Shown: positions 53,726 to 62,973, numbered from the stretch's first letter. The stretch: DNA of 64,000 nt from Novosphingobium arvoryzae (GCF_014652615.1 NZ_BMZD01000002.1:124001-188000), one strand, 5' to 3'. Numbers and translations: made by a program. The notes: generated from the letters alone by a model not told the origin.

Positions 53726-54082
53726 TCAATGGCGGCGCATCAGGTTCTCCAGGATCACCGGGTTCAACGGTTTCATGAACTCGCAGCCGAATTCGAATTC
53801 CGTGACCCAGGCCACGCGCGCCTCGATCGATTCCAGGCCCGGCAGGGTCAGGAAGAAGCGGTCGCCCTCGTGGACCAGGTAAACCCCCGATACCCGCGCG
53901 CCCAGCGTGGAAATGTCGCGGACCTTGACGGTTGCCTTGCGCGTGCCCGCACGGAACACAACCGCTGCTTCGAACGGAGCACGATCAGTGCGCCGCCCGC
54001 CTGTGGTCTGAAATGCCGGTTCACCTGCATATGCCATTGTGGCCACCGAATGCCTGCCTCTGTCAGGATCCGAATTTGCCAA
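53726..54082 (-). CDS. PilZ domain protein (minus strand)
   Basis: A 118-residue PilZ protein with an N-terminal tail of about 30 residues. The c-di-GMP motifs are RRTDRAPFEAAV (RxxxR-type) and VRDISTLGARVSG (DxSxxG). The end, FLTLPGLESIEARVAWV and PLNPVILENLMRRH, aligns with the plus-strand PilZ protein. A start at the ATG at 54082 or one about 15 codons later are both possible. Convergent with its paralog. Confidence 0.85.
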   Translation of the reverse strand: MANSDPDRGRHSVATMAYAGEPAFQTTGGRRTDRAPFEAAVVFRAGTRKATVKVRDISTLGARVSGVYLVHEGDRFFLTLPGLESIEARVAWVTEFEFGCEFMKPLNPVILENLMRRH

Positions 54083-54152
54083 TGACCGGTAAAGGGGCTG
54101 TTAACGCAAGATTATCACCATTGCACAGCAATTTAGCGATTCAAAACGCAAC

Positions 54153-54179
54153 AAGGGCGCGCATTGGCTGCGCGCCCTT
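54153..54179 (-). terminator. Hairpin terminator candidate after the TonB receptor gene
   Basis: A perfect 10-bp stem, AAGGGCGCGC (54153-54162) with GCGCGCCCTT (54170-54179), closes a 7-base loop about 50 bp after the receptor stop. On the minus strand it is followed by GTTGCGTTTTG, a weak T run. The rest of the 150-bp gap shows nothing else. Confidence 0.6.
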
Positions 54180-54232
54180 GCCGGATTTTCAATGAAATTG
54201 CCGATTCGCCGCCCCGTGACCGGGGCAACGGA

Positions 54233-57205
54233 TCAGAACTTCATTTCCGCCTGCAGGATGAACGAGCGACCGCGCGGATCGGCCACGCGCGGCTCCCACG
54301 AGCTGCCCGCACCGGTGTTGCCATCATAGGTGATGGCGAACGGCGGATCGGTATCGAACACGTTCTTCACGCCTGCGGTCAGCTTCAGCCCTTCGATCAG
54401 GCCCTGATAGCTGACCGTCAGGTTGTAGATCGCGTAATCCTTGACCATCGGGTTGTAGTCCGGCCGGGTGATCGTGCCCGCGGCGATGCCCGGCAGCGCC
54501 TGGTTCTTGTATCCCTTGCGGAAGATCTGGCTGAACGTGGCCGAGAGGTTGTCGTTCGACCAGGTCAGCCAGGCGTTGTGCTTCCAGCGCAGGCCCAGAT
54601 CGCCCGCAAAGGTGAACACGCCGATCTGGCTGGCGCTCCACGCCGAAGTCGGGGTGAGCTTTTCCTTCTTTTCCAGCAGCATCGTGCCGTCCGCGCCCAG
54701 GTTCAGCTGGCTGTTCCCCGGCAGGTCGAACCCGCCGCGCAGCGAGATTTCCAACCCTTGCGTCTTGCGCGCACCGGCGTTGATCCAGCGCTGGTCGATG
54801 GTGGTGATCGTGCCGCTGCCGTCGCGGATGAACCGGTCGGGGAACAGGGCGGCGTTGTCGATCAGCTGGCGCAGGGTGAGCAGCTGGATCGTGTTGTCAG
54901 CGCGGATGCTCCACCAGTCGACCGAGGCGGTCCAGCGCGGCGCAGGCCGCAGCACCACGCCCAGGCTGGCCATCTTGGCCGTTTCAGGCCCCAGGTCGAT
55001 CGTGCCGCCGGTCCAGATGTTCGGGCGGATGAAGGCGCAGGCCGGGTTGGTGGCGTTCGGCACGCCGCCCGGGCACTTCACCGGATCGGCCAGGTCGCTG
55101 CCCGAATAGGGGCTTTCGGTGATGCCGTTGAAGATCTGGTTGAAGCTCGGCACGCGGAAGCCGGTGCTGTAGGAGCCACGGAACATCACCCACTCGGCCG
55201 GCTGGAACTTGGCCGAAACCTTAGGGTTGGTGGTGGTGCCAAAGCCCGAATAGTCATCGATCCGCACCGCGCCGGTCAGTTCCAGCATATCGAACACCGG
55301 CACGTTGATTTCGGCATAGGCCGCCTTCACGTCGCGGTTCTTCGGGGTCAGCGCGTTGACGTTGTCGAACGCCGCCAGGAAGATCACCGGCGCGGTCGCC
55401 GCCGCAGCGGGCGAGCCGTTGAACTCATACGTCTCGCGGCGATAGTCCACGCCAACCGCCATCTGCACGTCGCCGCCCGGCAGCGCGAACAGCGGGCCAG
55501 AGAACGACGCATCGACCTGCTTCAGCTGATAGCGCCCGCCATAGAGCGTCGCGCCCTTGGCCGACACGGCTTCCAGCGCGGCGAGGCCGGCTTCGGTCTG
55601 GGTCAGCGAGAACGGATTGATCAGGCCGCTGTTGATCACGCCCACCAGGCCCGGCGCGGTCGCGCCCGGCGCGGTCGGTGCGTTGGGATCGGACGCGCCG
55701 TTGGCCAGCGTGCCGCGATAGTAATAGCCGCTGCCCAGCACCGACGAGCTTTCGCTGCGGGCATAGCTGGCACCGACGCGGTAATCCCACCCGGCCAGCG
55801 GCAGCGGACCGTCGATCCCGGCGGCAACGCGGAAGGTCTTGGTATCGGTCACGTATTCGCGCGGGCCGCACGGGGCGCAGCGCCAGCGGAACCCGATCGG
55901 GCGGCCATAGCGCGCATCGAGTGCGGCGACTTGCGCGGCATTGCCCGCAAACGCGCCTCGGATCGAATTGAACACCGAGTCATAGGTCGACTTGGTCAGG
56001 CTGTTCAGCGGCATCCCGATCGGCAGGTTGGTGGTGTTGGCGGAAAGCTGCGCGTTGGAGAAGCTCTTGGCCGAATTGGCGTCCGACCCGGTCAGTTCGA
56101 CCGACAGTTCGCTTGCCCCCAGCGCCACCACGCCGCGCGCGAAATAGGTCAGCGTTTCGATCGGCTGCTGGATCACCGCCGCGCGGCCCGTATCCCAGGC
56201 GCAGGCGTAATAGGCGGTCGCCGCATTCCACAGGGCATAGTCATAGGCCATGCCGCCATCCATGGTTTCGCAGCCCGCCCCGCCCGGCAGGTTCAGCGGG
56301 TTGATCCCGCCCGCCGCCGCGTTTGCGCCGTTCGGCGCGGTCAGCGTCAGCCCTTGCAGCAGAGTGCCGCCCGGCTGCTGGAACGCGTTCGCGCCAATGT
56401 TGAACGCGGTTGCCAGCGGCGTGCCGCGCGTATCGACCGACAGGCCGCGGTTCGGCTGGTTGCCGTTCACGAAATCGCGCTGGCTGCCGCGCAGCATCTT
56501 GTTCCAGCGGTAGGACACCGCCGCCATGATGTTGAAGCCCTGCTCCTTCAGGTCGCCATACCCGGCAATGCCCGACACGTTGTAGATATTGCCGCCGCCC
56601 GCTTCGGTCAGGTCGGCAAAGCCGCTGACGCCAAGGCCGGTGTAGTCCTTCTTGGTGATGTAGTTGATCACCCCGCCGATGGCGTCGGTGCCGTAAATGG
56701 CCGAAGCGCCGTCCTTCAGCACTTCGACGCGGTCGATCGCGGCGAACGGGATCTGGTTCACATCAACCGCGCTGCCCGACAGGCCGTGCGCGGCGACGCG
56801 GCGGCCGTTGAGCAGCACCAGCGTTGCCGCCGAGCCCTGCCCGCGCAGGTTCGCTGCCGAAAGGCCGTTGGTGCCGCGCTGCGCGCCGGTGGTGACGTCG
56901 GCATTGGCGGCCAGGTTGTCCGCGCCGGTGCCGTTGGTGGACAGGTACATGATCAGCTGTTCGGGGCTGGAAATGCCGTTCTGCTGGATTTCCGCGTTGC
57001 TGATGACGGTCAGCGGCAGGGCGCTCTTGGTCGGGTCCTGCTTGATGCGCGAGCCGGTGACGATGATCGCGGTGCTGCCGCCCTCATCCGCCGCAGCCAT
57101 CCCCGAAGAGCTGCCGGGCGCGGTCTGCGCCAGCGCCGGCGAGGCGAGCGCGCCCAGAGCCACGCCGCTGGTCAGCAGGATGCGGGAAAAGTCGCGTACA
57201 TTCAT
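54233..57205 (-). CDS. TonB-dependent outer membrane receptor
   Basis: A 990-residue outer membrane importer. Signal peptide MNVRDFSRILLTSGVAL to PALAQ; a TonB-box-like IIVTGSRI near residue 47; plug domain with LVLLNGRRVAAHGL, IPFAAIDRVEVLKDGASAIYG and GGVINYITKK; then a 22-strand barrel ending in the expected C-terminal Phe (QAEMKF). Large sphingomonad receptors of this type carry siderophores, sugars or peptides; no transport partner lies beside it, so the ligand is open. The MNV start at 57205 follows a purine-rich site (TTTGGGGG). Confidence 0.93.
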   Translation of the reverse strand: MNVRDFSRILLTSGVALGALASPALAQTAPGSSSGMAAADEGGSTAIIVTGSRIKQDPTKSALPLTVISNAEIQQNGISSPEQLIMYLSTNGTGADNLAANADVTTGAQRGTNGLSAANLRGQGSAATLVLLNGRRVAAHGLSGSAVDVNQIPFAAIDRVEVLKDGASAIYGTDAIGGVINYITKKDYTGLGVSGFADLTEAGGGNIYNVSGIAGYGDLKEQGFNIMAAVSYRWNKMLRGSQRDFVNGNQPNRGLSVDTRGTPLATAFNIGANAFQQPGGTLLQGLTLTAPNGANAAAGGINPLNLPGGAGCETMDGGMAYDYALWNAATAYYACAWDTGRAAVIQQPIETLTYFARGVVALGASELSVELTGSDANSAKSFSNAQLSANTTNLPIGMPLNSLTKSTYDSVFNSIRGAFAGNAAQVAALDARYGRPIGFRWRCAPCGPREYVTDTKTFRVAAGIDGPLPLAGWDYRVGASYARSESSSVLGSGYYYRGTLANGASDPNAPTAPGATAPGLVGVINSGLINPFSLTQTEAGLAALEAVSAKGATLYGGRYQLKQVDASFSGPLFALPGGDVQMAVGVDYRRETYEFNGSPAAAATAPVIFLAAFDNVNALTPKNRDVKAAYAEINVPVFDMLELTGAVRIDDYSGFGTTTNPKVSAKFQPAEWVMFRGSYSTGFRVPSFNQIFNGITESPYSGSDLADPVKCPGGVPNATNPACAFIRPNIWTGGTIDLGPETAKMASLGVVLRPAPRWTASVDWWSIRADNTIQLLTLRQLIDNAALFPDRFIRDGSGTITTIDQRWINAGARKTQGLEISLRGGFDLPGNSQLNLGADGTMLLEKKEKLTPTSAWSASQIGVFTFAGDLGLRWKHNAWLTWSNDNLSATFSQIFRKGYKNQALPGIAAGTITRPDYNPMVKDYAIYNLTVSYQGLIEGLKLTAGVKNVFDTDPPFAITYDGNTGAGSSWEPRVADPRGRSFILQAEMKF

Positions 57206-57284
57206 GGATAACCCCCAAAGCGAAATGAATCGGCCCCCCAAAGGCCTGAGCGCGCACACTATCAAGCAGTCCGGGCAGCGCCAG

Positions 57285-57360
57285 AGTTGAAACCCCGTTC
57301 AACTGCCGGGCGCGCACGGTTTTTCGCCGCTGCCGCAATTTTGTTGCAACTGCGCAACAA
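57285..57360. promoter_or_regulatory. Two inverted repeats upstream of the TonB receptor
   Basis: AGTTGAA/TTCAACT (57285-57291 and 57298-57304) and TTGTTGC/GCAACAA (57341-57347 and 57354-57360) lie 80-155 bp upstream of the receptor start, in the 172-bp gap after dacB. Such dyads suit dimeric regulators; the first may also slow transcription out of dacB. The regulator is not known. Confidence 0.4.
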
Positions 57361-57377
57361 TTCCACTGGAAGCGATT

Positions 57378-58868
57378 TCAATTCGCGGCGGCGATCAGCA
57401 GCAAGGCTGCGTCCATGGCCGGAACCGCGCGGCCATCTTCCGGCACGTCGTTGGCCAGGATGGAAAACGTCAGTTCCCGCCCGCTGGCCGCCGTCAGATA
57501 GCCAGAAAGGGTGTTGGTGGCGTTGAGCGTGCCGGTCTTGGCGCGGATCTTCCCTTCCAGCGCGGTGCCCTTGAATCGCCGCCGCAGCGTGCCATCCACC
57601 CCGCCGACCGGCAGCGAGGCCGCCCAGTCCCCGCCCCACGGCTGCCCCTTGGCCCAGCGCAGCAGCGTGACCGCCGCGCGCGGGGAAATGCGGTTGTAGG
57701 TCGACATGCCGGAGCCGTCCGAGAAGTCATAGCTGCCGCGCGCCACGCCCGCCGCCGCCATCACGGCGTGCAGCGCGGCAATCCCGTCCGCCAGCGATCC
57801 GGTGCCGTCCAGCTTGCCCACGCGGCGCAGCAGCAACTCGGCATAAAGGTTCTGGCTGTCCTTGTTGACCACCCGGATCGTGTCGGCCAGCGGCGGCGCG
57901 GTGTGGCCGCCCATGAACGCGGCGCGCGGCATCCGCACCCGGATATCGCGCCCCTCGCGCGCCTTGGGTTCATCAATCAGGCTGACCGGGCGGTGCTGCG
58001 CGCGCACGCTGCCCGTCACGTTCACCCCGCGCGCTTCCAGCATCCGGCGCAGCTGCCAGGCGGAGTAATGCGCCGGATCGTCGATCCCCAGCCGGTCGCG
58101 GAATGGCGGTGCGCCGACCGCGATCTCGCCATAGATGCGCAGTTCCATGCCATTCACCGCGCGCTCGAACCCCAGCCGGGTCTGGCCGCCCGCCGCAATC
58201 GTCACCGCCTCGTTGCGCACGGTGTAATAGGGCGCGATTTCGACCAGCGGCGGCTGCCCTTCCGCTCCCGGCGCGATGGCCACCGGCAGCTCGTTGTTGT
58301 CGAGCGACAGCGCCGAAATCGCGGTGCCGGAATCGGTGCCGATGTTGTTCCAGCTCATGCCGGGGCTCCAGCGCTGGTCCGGGAACCAGCTGTCGTCGCC
58401 CACGACATCGCCCACCCGCCGGGCCTTGCGCGCGATCATGTCGGCTAGTTCGCTAAGGCAGTCCTGCTTGCAGTCCGCCGCGCTGGAAAGCTGCGCATCG
58501 CCCCGGCCATAGAGGATCACATCGGGCGCATCGCCCTCGCGCTCGGCCAGACCGATGAACGCACCAGGGGCATATCGCCCAAATCCCTCCGTCCCCAGCC
58601 TGGCCCCCGCGACCTTGTCGGCCAGCAGGGCATAGGCCGTGGCCGTGGTGAACAGCTTGGTGTTGGAGGCCGGGATGAAGCGGTCATCGGGCCGGATCGC
58701 CAGCACGTCCCGGCCCTCATCGTCGACCACCAGCACGCCAAAGCGTGTGCCCGCCGGGGCCAGCGCCAGCGCCTGCTCCACCGTCTGCGGCGGCGCTGTG
58801 GGCGTTTGAGCAGCTACGGGAACGGCCAGCAACAGCGCGGCTGCGAAAGGAACTGAAAACGAACGCAT
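57378..58868 (-). CDS. dacB: D-alanyl-D-alanine carboxypeptidase/endopeptidase (PBP4, DacB type)
   Basis: A 496-residue periplasmic S13 penicillin-binding protein that trims or cuts peptidoglycan cross-links. Signal peptide to about residue 21; catalytic Ser68 and Lys71 in PASNTKLFTT; an inserted domain between; SxN-type motif in DGSGMSTYN; and KTG in RAKTGTLNATNTLSGY. The ATG at 58868 is chosen for the signal peptide; the longer frame reads antisense sequence of the next gene. It works on the same polymer as the two lytic transglycosylases in this window. Confidence 0.95.
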   Translation of the reverse strand: MRSFSVPFAAALLLAVPVAAQTPTAPPQTVEQALALAPAGTRFGVLVVDDEGRDVLAIRPDDRFIPASNTKLFTTATAYALLADKVAGARLGTEGFGRYAPGAFIGLAEREGDAPDVILYGRGDAQLSSAADCKQDCLSELADMIARKARRVGDVVGDDSWFPDQRWSPGMSWNNIGTDSGTAISALSLDNNELPVAIAPGAEGQPPLVEIAPYYTVRNEAVTIAAGGQTRLGFERAVNGMELRIYGEIAVGAPPFRDRLGIDDPAHYSAWQLRRMLEARGVNVTGSVRAQHRPVSLIDEPKAREGRDIRVRMPRAAFMGGHTAPPLADTIRVVNKDSQNLYAELLLRRVGKLDGTGSLADGIAALHAVMAAAGVARGSYDFSDGSGMSTYNRISPRAAVTLLRWAKGQPWGGDWAASLPVGGVDGTLRRRFKGTALEGKIRAKTGTLNATNTLSGYLTAASGRELTFSILANDVPEDGRAVPAMDAALLLIAAAN

Positions 58869-58894
58869 TCCCGCGTTGTGCCGCGCGGGACCGC

Positions 58895-59791
58895 TTATCG
58901 CAAGTCCACCAGTTCCACCGCAGGCAGCGCCTGAGCCCCCGGCTGTTCGGCCCAGTGGCGCGCGTTCAGCACGCCGCCATCGGCGCGCAGGTCCGCCACG
59001 CGGGCCAGGTCCACTTCGGCAAAGACCCACTGGCTGGCGTCCATTTCCCCCAGCGCGACCACGCCGTCATCGGGAAAGCCCCGGTCGGGCGGGCCATAGA
59101 TCGCCGCCGCGCCGCGGTTGCTGTCCACCGCCGGGGACCAGTCCGCCTGCCCCACGGTCGGGCTGTGGACGGCATAGCACTGCCCCTCCAGCGCGCGGGC
59201 CTGCGCGCCCAGCCGCACCCGCCAGTAACCCAACGCCGCCTCGGTGCAGGACGGCACCAGCAGCAGTTCCATCCCCGCTTCCACCTGGCTGCGGGCGAGC
59301 AGCGGAAATTCGCTGTCATAGCAGATGGTTATGCCGATCTTGCCAAGTACGGTCTCAAACAGCCGCAGCGGCGCGCCACCGTGGATGCCCCATGCCTCGC
59401 GCTCGAACCGGGTCATGATCAGCTTGTCCTGCACGCCCACCTTGCCATTCGGCGCGAACAGCCGCGCGCGGTTGACGAAGCGGCCATCGGCGCGCTGGAA
59501 CGGCGCGCTGGCGGCAAGGATGTGCAGGCCGTGCCGCGCGGCCAGTTCGCGGTGGAGCGCATCCACTTGCGGCAACAACGCCGACACGGTCGCAATCGAA
59601 CCGCGCAAGTCACTCATCGTTGCTGGATCGAGCGAGGCCAGTTCCATCGCCCCGTATTCCGGAAAAACCGCCAGCGCCGCGCCGCCTGCGCCAGCGCGCT
59701 CGACCCAGCCGGTCAGCTTGGCCACATAGGCGTCCCAGTCGGCCAGTGCCTCGATCGGATACTGCGCGGCGGCGATGGTGAAGCGGGTCAT
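58895..59791 (-). CDS. Carbon-nitrogen hydrolase (nitrilase superfamily)
   Basis: A 298-residue amidase/nitrilase-fold enzyme with the Glu-Lys-Cys triad visible: Glu45 in VFPEYGAMEL, Lys123 in VQDKLIMTRFE and Cys157 in ITICYDSEFP. The family cleaves non-peptide C-N bonds; the substrate is unknown. The ATG at 59791 overlaps the GNAT stop by 4 bases, making it the last gene of a three-gene coupled operon. No signal peptide. Confidence 0.92.
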   Translation of the reverse strand: MTRFTIAAAQYPIEALADWDAYVAKLTGWVERAGAGGAALAVFPEYGAMELASLDPATMSDLRGSIATVSALLPQVDALHRELAARHGLHILAASAPFQRADGRFVNRARLFAPNGKVGVQDKLIMTRFEREAWGIHGGAPLRLFETVLGKIGITICYDSEFPLLARSQVEAGMELLLVPSCTEAALGYWRVRLGAQARALEGQCYAVHSPTVGQADWSPAVDSNRGAAAIYGPPDRGFPDDGVVALGEMDASQWVFAEVDLARVADLRADGGVLNARHWAEQPGAQALPAVELVDLR

Positions 59792-60375
59792 AGGTTGCGC
59801 ATCCAGTATTGCATCGGCTTGGGGCTTTCCTGCGCCTCGCCATGCTCGGCCCAGCTGAACTCCCCCGTCAGCCCCGCGACCGGGGCATAGCCGCGCCGCC
59901 GCCAGAACGCGTCGAGCGGGGTATATCCGGCGGGCCGCGCAGGGTGATCGTCTGACCGCACCACCGCGCAGAAGCTGGCCTGCGCCGCACCCCACGCCCG
60001 CGCCGCCGCCTCGCGGGCATCGAAAAAGGCATGGCCGATCCCTTGCCCGCGATAGTCCGGCAGCAGCACGCTTTCCCCGAAATAGAACACCCCGGCCGGA
60101 TCGATCCCGGCGCGCCTGAACGGTTCGCGGATATAATCATCCTGTGCGCTCAGCGGCGAGGCCGTGGCCGCCCCGACGATCCGCGCACCATCGAACGCGG
60201 CGACCAGCACGGCATCGGGCGCGGCGGTAAATTCGGCCAGGTATTCGCGCTCATATTCCGCCGACCCGGCATAGAGATAGGGGAACGCGGCGAAGACCGC
60301 GATCCGCAGGGCCGCCAGATCGTCCAGCGCCGCGTGCAGGTCCGCGCCGGTCAGCGCCCGGACGGCAACGCTCAT
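59788..60375 (-). CDS. GNAT family N-acetyltransferase
   Basis: A 195-residue acyl-CoA-dependent transferase. The acetyl-CoA loop is ESVLLPDYRGQGIGHAFFDARE, preceded by beta strands GARIVGAATASPL, and the end WRRRGYAPVAGL closes the fold. Start MSVAVRALTG at 60375 overlaps the upstream gene in ATGA, and its end overlaps the hydrolase start likewise. The order SnoaL-like, GNAT, C-N hydrolase points to modification and hydrolysis of one small amine or amide, which is inference. Confidence 0.88.
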   Translation of the reverse strand: MSVAVRALTGADLHAALDDLAALRIAVFAAFPYLYAGSAEYEREYLAEFTAAPDAVLVAAFDGARIVGAATASPLSAQDDYIREPFRRAGIDPAGVFYFGESVLLPDYRGQGIGHAFFDAREAAARAWGAAQASFCAVVRSDDHPARPAGYTPLDAFWRRRGYAPVAGLTGEFSWAEHGEAQESPKPMQYWMRNL

Positions 60376-60782
60376 CCGCCGACCTGCGCGGTCCAGTCGG
60401 CCAGGTTGTAATAGACCGTGACCCGCGTGATCCGCCCGCCCGCGATGCTGAAAAACGCACCGGCCGGCAGGGTATAGGTCTGCCCGTTGGCTTCGGGCAG
60501 GCCCTCGTCGGTCGCGAGGTATTCGCCGTGGACCACGAATTCCGCCGCGCCGCGGGTGCCATCGTCGCTCGCCATCAGCACGATGCCGTCCAGCCGTTCG
60601 CGATAGCAGCGCTCCATGTGCGCCAGAAAGCTGCGGAACGCGTCCTTGCCGGTCTGCCGCCCACCCTGGTTGATGTCGTGGATCACGCCGTCGTCGAGGC
60701 AGTCGAGCATCCCTTCCCAATCGCCCGCATTGAACGCGGCGTAGTAACGGGTGAGCAGGGCAAGCGCTTCGGTGCGGTCCAT
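60372..60782 (-). CDS. SnoaL-like / ketosteroid isomerase-related protein
   Basis: A 136-residue NTF2-like cone-fold protein: YYAAFNAGDWEGMLDCLDDGVIHD at the N-terminus, MERCYRERLDGIVLM and AGGRITRVTVYYNLADW at the end. The pattern fits the steroid delta-isomerase-related group of uncharacterised proteins. It is the first gene of the operon with GNAT and carbon-nitrogen hydrolase and shares ATGA with the next. Start at 60782 follows CAAGGAGAC, a clear ribosome site. Confidence 0.87.
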   Translation of the reverse strand: MDRTEALALLTRYYAAFNAGDWEGMLDCLDDGVIHDINQGGRQTGKDAFRSFLAHMERCYRERLDGIVLMASDDGTRGAAEFVVHGEYLATDEGLPEANGQTYTLPAGAFFSIAGGRITRVTVYYNLADWTAQVGG

Positions 60783-60916
60783 CGGTGTCTCCTTGTGCCA
60801 TGGGATTTAGCGCAGCGGCGGGGCGTTGTCAGCGGTTCGTCGATAAGCCGGTTGCCTGATCGCCCTGCCCCGGCCAGTCTGCGGGCATAGACCAATCTCA
60901 GGGGAATCCATCCACC

Positions 60917-62863
60917 ATGCGTAAACTTCTGCTGGGCTTCACCGCCCTGACCCTGTCGATGACGCCTGCGCTGACTCCGGCGCTTGCACAAGATGCTACG
61001 CCGGTCGCCCCCAAGCCTGCGGGAATCGAGGCGGACGGCGTGCCTGCCGTGCCGATGGCGCTGGTCGATGCGACCCGCCCCTACATGGAATTCCGCACTG
61101 CCGCGTTCCTCGATTGGGACCCGGTGACCCGGGCGATGCTGGTATCGACCCGCTTCGGCAACGTTGCGCAGCTGCACACCGTGGCTGGCCCCGGCATGGC
61201 CCGCCGCCAGATCAGCTTCGAGGCGGAACCGCTGGGCGGCAGCTATGTCGGCAATGACGGCACGCTGGTGGTGCGCAAGGACAAGGGCGGCGATGAATTC
61301 TGGCAGCTCTACACGCTCAAGGACGGCCGCCTGACCCTGCTGACCGATGGCAAGAGCCGCAATGCGCTGAACGCGATCAGCGCCGACGGCACGCTGATCG
61401 GGTACAGCTCCACCCGCCGCAACGGCACCGACGGTGACCTCTATGTCGCCGACCCGCGCAATCCGGCGACCACGCGGATGGTGGCCGAGGTCAAGGGCGG
61501 CGGCTGGGCACTGGCCGATTTCGCGCCGGGCAACCAGACCGCGGTCGTCGTCAACTATGTCTCGGTCCAGAAGTCGGACCTTTACACGCTGGACCTGGCA
61601 TCCGGCAAAATGACCCCCATCGGCAATCACAAGCTGGCAATTGCCCACGGCGGAGCCGAATATGCCCCCGACGGGCAGCTGTGGGTGACCAGCGATGTCG
61701 GCAGCGATTTCCAGCGGCTGGGCACGCTGGACATCAAGACCGGCAAGTTCACGCCCCGCTCGCCTGAGCCGAAGTGGGATGTCGAAGGGTTCGACATTGC
61801 CCCAGACGGCAGCTTCATCGCCTATGTGGTGAACGAGGCGGGGATTTCGAAGCTGAAGCTGCTCGATCCGAAAACCGGAACCGTGCGCGAAGTCACCGCC
61901 CTGCCCAAGGGCGTGATCGGCGGCATGAAGATCGCGCCGTGGGGCACGATTGGCGTGACGGTGTCCTCGGCCAAGGTGCCGACCGATGCCTTCTCGGTCG
62001 ATCCGGCGACTCTGGCCGTCACCCGCTGGACGGAGAGCGAGACCGGCGGGCTCAACCCGGCCGTGAACGTCGAGCCGGAGCTGGTAGAAGTGAAGAGCTT
62101 TGACGGCGAGGCCGTGTCCGGCTTTCTCTATCGCCCCGATCCGGCCAAGTTCCCTGGCAAGCGCCCGCTGATCGTCAACATCCACGGTGGGCCGGAAGGG
62201 CAAAGCACCCCCAGCTTCAGGGGCCGCGCCAACTACCTGCTGAACGAGCTGGGCGTGGCGATCTTCTATCCCAACGTCCGCGGCTCCACCGGCTATGGCA
62301 AGCGTTTCGTCAGCCTGGATAACGGGCCGTTCAAGCGCGAGGATTCGGTCAAGGACATCGGCGCGTTCCTGGACCGCTTGCAGGCCGATCCCGCGATCGA
62401 CGCGGGCCGAATGGCCGTGCAGGGCGGCTCCTATGGCGGCTACATGTGCTATGCCAGCGCGATCCGCTATGGCGCGCAGTTCAAGGCGGCGGATTGCATT
62501 GTCGCGATCAGCAACTTCGTGACGTTCCTCGAAAACACCCAGAGCTATCGCCGCGATCTGCGCCGGGTCGAATACGGCGATGAGCGTGATCCCAAGCAGC
62601 GCGCCAAGCTGCTCGAAATCTCGCCGCTGACCAGCATCGACAAGCTGGCGATCCCGCTGCTGGTCGTAACCGGCGCGAACGATCCGCGCGTGCCGAAAAG
62701 CGAGGCCGACCAGGCCGTCGCCGCCGTCCGTGCCAAGGGCCGCACCGCCTGGCACCTCGTCGGCCTCAACGAAGGCCACGGGTTCGGCAAGAAGGAGAAC
62801 CAGGACTACCAGTTCTGGACCGAATTGCAGTTCTGGCAGAAGAACCTGCTGGGCGAGAAGTAA
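60917..62863 (+). CDS. S9 family peptidase (prolyl oligopeptidase/DPP-like)
   Basis: A 648-residue secreted serine peptidase. Signal peptide MRKLLLGFTALTL to PALAQ; a beta-propeller of about 370 residues with repeats such as DLYVADPRN and DLYTLDLASGK; then the alpha/beta-hydrolase domain with NIHGGPEGQ, nucleophile Ser in GGSYGGYM, Asp in TGANDPRVP and His in NEGHGFGKKEN. It probably degrades oligopeptides in the periplasm. Single gene, ending before a palindromic repeat. Confidence 0.94.
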   Translation: MRKLLLGFTALTLSMTPALTPALAQDATPVAPKPAGIEADGVPAVPMALVDATRPYMEFRTAAFLDWDPVTRAMLVSTRFGNVAQLHTVAGPGMARRQISFEAEPLGGSYVGNDGTLVVRKDKGGDEFWQLYTLKDGRLTLLTDGKSRNALNAISADGTLIGYSSTRRNGTDGDLYVADPRNPATTRMVAEVKGGGWALADFAPGNQTAVVVNYVSVQKSDLYTLDLASGKMTPIGNHKLAIAHGGAEYAPDGQLWVTSDVGSDFQRLGTLDIKTGKFTPRSPEPKWDVEGFDIAPDGSFIAYVVNEAGISKLKLLDPKTGTVREVTALPKGVIGGMKIAPWGTIGVTVSSAKVPTDAFSVDPATLAVTRWTESETGGLNPAVNVEPELVEVKSFDGEAVSGFLYRPDPAKFPGKRPLIVNIHGGPEGQSTPSFRGRANYLLNELGVAIFYPNVRGSTGYGKRFVSLDNGPFKREDSVKDIGAFLDRLQADPAIDAGRMAVQGGSYGGYMCYASAIRYGAQFKAADCIVAISNFVTFLENTQSYRRDLRRVEYGDERDPKQRAKLLEISPLTSIDKLAIPLLVVTGANDPRVPKSEADQAVAAVRAKGRTAWHLVGLNEGHGFGKKENQDYQFWTELQFWQKNLLGEK

Positions 62864-62887
62864 GAGACAGCGCCTCTCCCCTCCCCG

Positions 62888-62973
62888 CGTCGCCCCGGAC
62901 CTGATCCGGGGCCCCGCTTCCCGTGACGGGGGGCGGAAAGGAAGCGGGACCCCGGATCAGGTCCGGGGTGACG
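62888..62973. repeat. Large palindromic repeat element
   Basis: CGTCGCCCCGGACCTGATCC plus GGGGCCCCGCTTCC (62888-62921) is mirrored almost completely by 62940-62973. The two 34-bp arms surround 18 bp and lie between the convergent S9 peptidase and wrbA genes. Such GGACCTGATCCGGGG palindromes are dispersed in many alphaproteobacteria and can end transcription on both strands. Confidence 0.88.
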
